Shown here one piece after another: positions 60,387 through 64,000 of a DNA stretch of 64,000 nt. This DNA is from JAMXLO01 sp963832895 (GTDB lineage: Bacteria; Pseudomonadota; Alphaproteobacteria; Acetobacterales; Acetobacteraceae). Under the pieces are notes generated by a model. That model was not told the origin of the DNA. It saw nothing but the letters and a program-made list of their open reading frames with translations, and ran no database searches. How positions within the stretch are numbered: position 1 is the stretch's first letter; each line of letters opens with the position of its first letter. Where the stretch lies: positions 186,001 to 250,000 of the forward strand of contig CAWHVQ010000012.1 in assembly GCA_963832895.1 (NCBI GenBank), given 5' to 3'. A program made the translations under genes and the position numbers.

Positions 60387-61542
60387 ATGAACGCTCGGCC
60401 GGAACCCTTCGTTTTGAGCACCCCTGATACTGCGATCGCTGATCTGCACGAACGTCTCGCGCGCACGCGGTTCCCTGATCAGGCGCCCGGCGAGCCCTGG
60501 GCGTATGGCACGAGCGTCGAATACGTGCGCGGGCTGGCCGAGTACCTGGCGCGCGAAGTTCGACTGGCGCGCGCAGGAAGCGCGGTTGAATGCATTTCCT
60601 CAGTTCAGGACGGCACTGCATGATATCGACGTGCATTTCCTGCACGTGCCGGGGAAGGGGCCGAACCCCTACCCACTGCTGTTGATGCATGGTTGGCCCG
60701 GTTCGGTGTTCGAATTCCTCGATCTGATCCCGCGTCTGACTGATCCCGCGAGTTTCGGTGGCGATCCGGCGGACGCGTTTACTGTCGTGGCGCCGTCGTT
60801 GCCGGGCTACGGGCTGTCGTTCCGCCCAGGCCAGAAGCGCTTCGGCATCGAGGAAATCGCCGACTGCCTGGCCGACCTGATGACGGAAACGCTGGGCTAT
60901 AACCGCTTCGCCGCGCAGGGTGGCGACTGGGGCGGCATCACCGCGTCGCGTATGGGCTACGCACATGCCGCGAAGCTGATCGGCATCCATGTCAACCTGC
61001 TCGCGGTGCGCCGAGAGCCCAACATGCTGTCCAACCCGACGCCCGAGGAGCGCAAGTACCTCGACGAGTTGGCCCACTGGCTGAAGGAGGAGACAGGCTA
61101 TCAGTGGATCCAGGGGACCCGGCCGCAGACGCTCAGCTTCGGTCTGACGGATTCGCCCGCAGGTCTGGCTGCATGGATCGTTGAGAAGTTCCGGGCATGG
61201 TCGGACTGCAACGGCGACGTGGAGAGTGCGTTCACGCGCGATCAGTTGCTGGCGAACATCAGTCTGTACTGGTTCACCGGCGCGATCGGTTCGTCGTTCT
61301 TCCCGTATTACTTCCGAATGCATCGGCCGTGGCCGATCCCGGAAGGCGGCAGTATCGCCGTGCCGACCGGTTACAGCGAGTTTCCGCGCGAGATTTTGCG
61401 TGCGCCGCGATCGCTAGCCGAGCGCACCTATACCGATATCCGCCGGTGGACCGTCATGCCGCGCGGTGGCCACTTCGCGGCAATGGAACAGCCGGAGGCA
61501 CTGGCCGGCGAGATCAAGGCGTTCTTTCGACCACTGCGCTGA
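60387..61542 (+). pseudogene. epoxide hydrolase, one +1 frameshift
   Basis: Alpha/beta-hydrolase-type epoxide hydrolase with an N-terminal EHN domain. Frame 1 (60387-60557) carries ADLHERLARTRFPDQ and ends near EYLARE; the frame resumes at 60559 as FDWRAQEARLNAFPQFRTAL. One extra G at 60558 explains the break; without it the protein has 384 residues. Downstream motifs are intact: HGWPGSVFEF (oxyanion), GGDWGG with the nucleophile Asp, and a late histidine in MPRGGHFAAMEQPE. AAGGAGG precedes ATG 60387. Confidence 0.88.
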
Positions 61543-61547
61543 CGCAG

Positions 61548-62336
61548 TTAGAACAACGGCGCGTCGTAGAGGTCCGCAACCTGCGCGCCGACCGAAACCT
61601 GTGGCTCGGATGGTTGGAACTGCCTTGCCGCCTCCATGTGCGCCACCTCGTCGCGGGTGGCAGCGAAGACCTGGTGCAGGCTCCGGCCCCGTTGGTCGAA
61701 AGCGTCCAACTCAGCCGCGCCGAAGAATGTATGTCGATTGCCGGCCGCACAGCCGAATGAGCTGCGGTCCGCTCGCGCCGCGGTGATGATGATTCGGTCC
61801 GGTGAACGCAGATCGCTGATCAGCGATCCGGAGTAGCAGGCGGAGATGATGATAACCGACTGATGGCCAGCGAGCGGTGTCAGCTTGTGCGCGAGCTCGC
61901 GTGAGGGTAACGCGGTCGGCGCGTTGTTGCCCACCTTGCGTGCCAGCACCTGATGCGAGCCGTGTGTGCTGATATAGACGAACACGATGTCGTCCGGCCT
62001 CGCCTGTGCGGCTGCCGAGCGCACCATTGCAGCGATGTTGGCATCATTTGCGACCGGGTAGTGATTCTGAGCGGATACGACGTTGCTCGCGATCATCGGC
62101 ACGACGTGGAACCGGCTCACGGTCCGCAGCTTGTCGGAGAGTTCGACAACATCGTTCTCGGACCATGGTTCGGAATAGAGTGCCAGGCCGATATAGAACA
62201 GGCGTTTGCCGTTGGCTGCCGCCTGGTGCTGCGCGAGCGGCGTCGCCCGCGGCTCGGCGCATCCGCCCAGCGGGGCCGACGTGAGCGTCAGGCCGGCGAT
62301 CGCGGCAAAGAGGACGTATTTTGCGGTTCGCTTCAT
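61548..62336 (-). CDS. caspase-fold / C13-type peptidase lipoprotein
   Basis: A 262-residue exported protein. Signal segment YVLFAAIAGLTLTSAPLGGC ends in a lipobox-like GGC, so membrane-anchored lipidation is likely. The clan CD catalytic pair is clear: histidine in VYISTHGSHQVL and cysteine in IIISACYSGSLI, as in C13 (legumain-like) peptidases. Bacterial members are poorly studied. Convergent with the epoxide hydrolase gene, five bases apart. Confidence 0.82.
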   Translation of the reverse strand: MKRTAKYVLFAAIAGLTLTSAPLGGCAEPRATPLAQHQAAANGKRLFYIGLALYSEPWSENDVVELSDKLRTVSRFHVVPMIASNVVSAQNHYPVANDANIAAMVRSAAAQARPDDIVFVYISTHGSHQVLARKVGNNAPTALPSRELAHKLTPLAGHQSVIIISACYSGSLISDLRSPDRIIITAARADRSSFGCAAGNRHTFFGAAELDAFDQRGRSLHQVFAATRDEVAHMEAARQFQPSEPQVSVGAQVADLYDAPLF

Positions 62337-62435
62337 GCAGACTTCATCGCGCCAGACCGCGATTGCGTCCAGCTCCCTTGCCGCGTGCTCCGGCGTGAAA
62401 TGCCGACGCGGATGCCAGCCCTTGCCGGCACGGTA

Positions 62436-64000
62436 TTATTCCGCGGCCACCGGCACAGCGTTTGCGGTGAGGCGCGACAGCAGCGCGCGACGCTCCTTCT
62501 CCGCCTTCATCCGGTTGGCGTCCTTCACCGGACCGAAGCCACGGATCATGTCGGGCAACTGTGCGATCGCCACGGCGACATCCAGCGTATCTGGCCGCAG
62601 CGCAGCCACTGCTGTGCGAAGGTCGCCGACATACCGCGCGATCAGGGACCGTTCCATCCGCCGTTCCTGCTGGCGGCCGAACAAGTCGAACGGCGTGCCG
62701 CGCAGACGCTTGCCATGCCGCAGCACACGGAACAGCGGCAGCGCGAGCCATCCGGGGAGGGCGACTTTGCGGCGCCGTCCGGTGGCGGGATCGATGCCGG
62801 TGATCAGCGGCGGCGATAGATGGAACACCGGCTTCTCGCCATACGTTGCCGCGGTGTGCAGGCGCGCGACCTCGTATTCATCCTTGTATGCCATAACCCG
62901 ATACAGGCCCTCGGCCGCGGCGCGCGACAGACGCCCCGGACTGCCGAGTGCCTGCGTCTCGCCGGCAATCACCTCGTTCAGCAGTGCCCGATAGCGGTTC
63001 GCCAGCCTTTTGCTCTGGTAGGCGACGAGGGAAGCGGCGCGGGCATCGATCAGCGCACTCAGCTCGGCCGGCGGTGCTTCCAGCGTGTGCACCAGAATTT
63101 CGTCTTCAAGCGCCGGACGTTCGGCCAGTATGCGGCCCCACAGAAACGCCCGCCGGTTGAGCGACACCGCGGCGCCGTTGAGTTCAATGGCGCGCAGGAT
63201 GGCGGGTTCCCCGACCGGGATCAGGCCGCGCTGCCAGGCAACGCCGAGCAGCAGCGTGTTCATAGCCTGCGCGTTGCCGAACAGATGCTCGGCCAGCCGC
63301 ACCGCATGTAGATACTTGGACGCTGCGGCGTCGGTGGTGCGCTCGATGGTGCGCCGATGCAGCACGGCATCAATCAGCAGATTCGCATCGTGCTTGAACG
63401 CGGCGGTGGCGGCGAGGTCGAGGTTGCCGATTACCGCGGCGGACGCCGCATTGCGCTCCAGCACACCTGGCCCGGCTGACACCGCCAGATCCGCCGCGAG
63501 CATGACGTCCGCCGCGCCGAGAGGGATGCGCACGACGTCGAGCGCCGCCTCGCTGTCGGCGATCTGCACATGGGCGACCACAGTGCCGTTCTTTTGCGCG
63601 AGCCCGGTGAAGTCGAGCGTTCGGACCGCGCGGCCTTCGAGATGTGCGGCCATTGCCAGGATGGCGCCTGACGTGACGATGCCGCCACCGCCGATGCCGG
63701 CGAACAATGCGCGCCACGGCTTGCTCATCACGGGTAGATCCGGCTGCCGCAGGGCGGCGGCGAGCTCGTTCTCTCGCGCCTGCCAGCGCGGGTCAGCGTC
63801 GGGTGCGTGCGGCGGGCCGGCGATTGTGACGAAGCTCGGGCAGAAGCCCTTGAGGCACGACAGATCGACGTTGCAGCTCGTCGGATTGATGCGGCGCTTG
63901 CGGCCGAGCGATGTCTCCACAGGTTCGATCGCGATGCAGCTAGACTGTGCGGAACAGTCGCCGCAGTTCTCACACACCTGCTCGTTGATCACGACGCTCT
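62436..64000 (-). CDS. indolepyruvate ferredoxin oxidoreductase, C-terminal part (5' end outside window)
   Basis: The last 521 residues of a fused 2-oxoacid:ferredoxin oxidoreductase that turns aryl pyruvates into acyl-CoA. Near the right edge a ferredoxin-type cluster motif (CENCGDCSAQSSC), then the Cys-rich PTSCNVDLSCLKGFCPSF, followed by the gamma-type domain (ALFAGIGGGGIVTSGAILAM) and a C-terminal extension typical of the fused alphaproteobacterial form. The full protein is about 1150 residues. The frame is open through base 64000. Confidence 0.9.
   Translation of the reverse strand, partial: SVVINEQVCENCGDCSAQSSCIAIEPVETSLGRKRRINPTSCNVDLSCLKGFCPSFVTIAGPPHAPDADPRWQARENELAAALRQPDLPVMSKPWRALFAGIGGGGIVTSGAILAMAAHLEGRAVRTLDFTGLAQKNGTVVAHVQIADSEAALDVVRIPLGAADVMLAADLAVSAGPGVLERNAASAAVIGNLDLAATAAFKHDANLLIDAVLHRRTIERTTDAAASKYLHAVRLAEHLFGNAQAMNTLLLGVAWQRGLIPVGEPAILRAIELNGAAVSLNRRAFLWGRILAERPALEDEILVHTLEAPPAELSALIDARAASLVAYQSKRLANRYRALLNEVIAGETQALGSPGRLSRAAAEGLYRVMAYKDEYEVARLHTAATYGEKPVFHLSPPLITGIDPATGRRRKVALPGWLALPLFRVLRHGKRLRGTPFDLFGRQQERRMERSLIARYVGDLRTAVAALRPDTLDVAVAIAQLPDMIRGFGPVKDANRMKAEKERRALLSRLTANAVPVAAE

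Noticed and set aside
54520..60561. A single methylation motif (such as GANTC) explaining all base-insertion sites
   Set aside because: Removing the extra base creates GAATC at two sites only; the other two do not share the motif, and GANTC occurs intact elsewhere in the window.
1..64000. CRISPR array
   Set aside because: No set of regularly spaced repeats of suitable length was seen; the TGCATGG copies are 12 bp apart with 5-bp gaps, far too short.

Overview
The window is GC-rich chromosomal DNA from an alphaproteobacterium, most likely Rhodospirillales/Acetobacteraceae. The evidence is the core order RNase D - kdsD - lptC - lptA - lptB - rpoN - long hpf, the Hsp20/DUF1150 pair, a succinylase-type dapD-dapE operon and the def-fmt-truA operon. 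ACC deaminase, a Baeyer-Villiger-type monooxygenase, acyl-CoA enzymes, a branched-chain-amino-acid-type ABC importer and many SDR/flavin oxidoreductases suggest a versatile soil- or plant-associated heterotroph.

Layout. 1-9.1 kb: catabolic genes (SDR, enoyl-CoA hydratase, Baeyer-Villiger monooxygenase, SnoaL-like protein, short acyl-CoA dehydrogenase), aminopeptidase N and a D-aminoacylase-type amidohydrolase. 9.1-15.7 kb: a small unknown gene, then a minus-strand operon livK-H-M-G-F followed by two SDR genes. 15.9-17.4 kb: CBS/BON protein, DUF2934 protein and the orphaned 3' part of a DUF2336 gene.

17457-27772: a 10.3-kb integrated element bounded by a perfect 16-bp direct repeat. It carries a tyrosine integrase at the left end, zinc-finger and NPPW-motif proteins, a terminase-small-subunit-like gene, an AlpA/excisionase-like regulator behind a strong promoter, a DUF3102 protein, a serine recombinase, and about ten small unknown genes. 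It is visibly AT-richer than its flanks. It has split the DUF2336 gene: the 5' part lies at 27733-28566 behind a diguanylate cyclase gene and the 3' part at 17049-17456, and the two join in frame across the repeat. No capsid, tail, large terminase or recognisable replication gene is present, so a phage-satellite-like element is the most interesting reading.

28.6-64 kb: diguanylate cyclase; dapD-dapE with two paralogous membrane proteins; ACC deaminase; a two-component system; def-fmt-truA; Hsp20-DUF1150; the hpf/rpoN/lpt/kdsD/rnd block with a tRNA-Leu(CAG); a hybrid histidine kinase; ribokinase; cytochrome c; a membrane patatin; then accessory metabolism (FAD oxidoreductase, DUF4242, polytopic membrane protein, LLM flavoprotein, YccF, methyltransferase, epoxide hydrolase, C13-type peptidase lipoprotein) and the C-terminal part of an indolepyruvate ferredoxin oxidoreductase at the right edge.

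Three otherwise well-conserved genes (truA, the FAD oxidoreductase, the epoxide hydrolase) are broken by single extra bases, four in all. This is either real decay or unpolished sequence. All calls come from reading the sequence; no database search was run.
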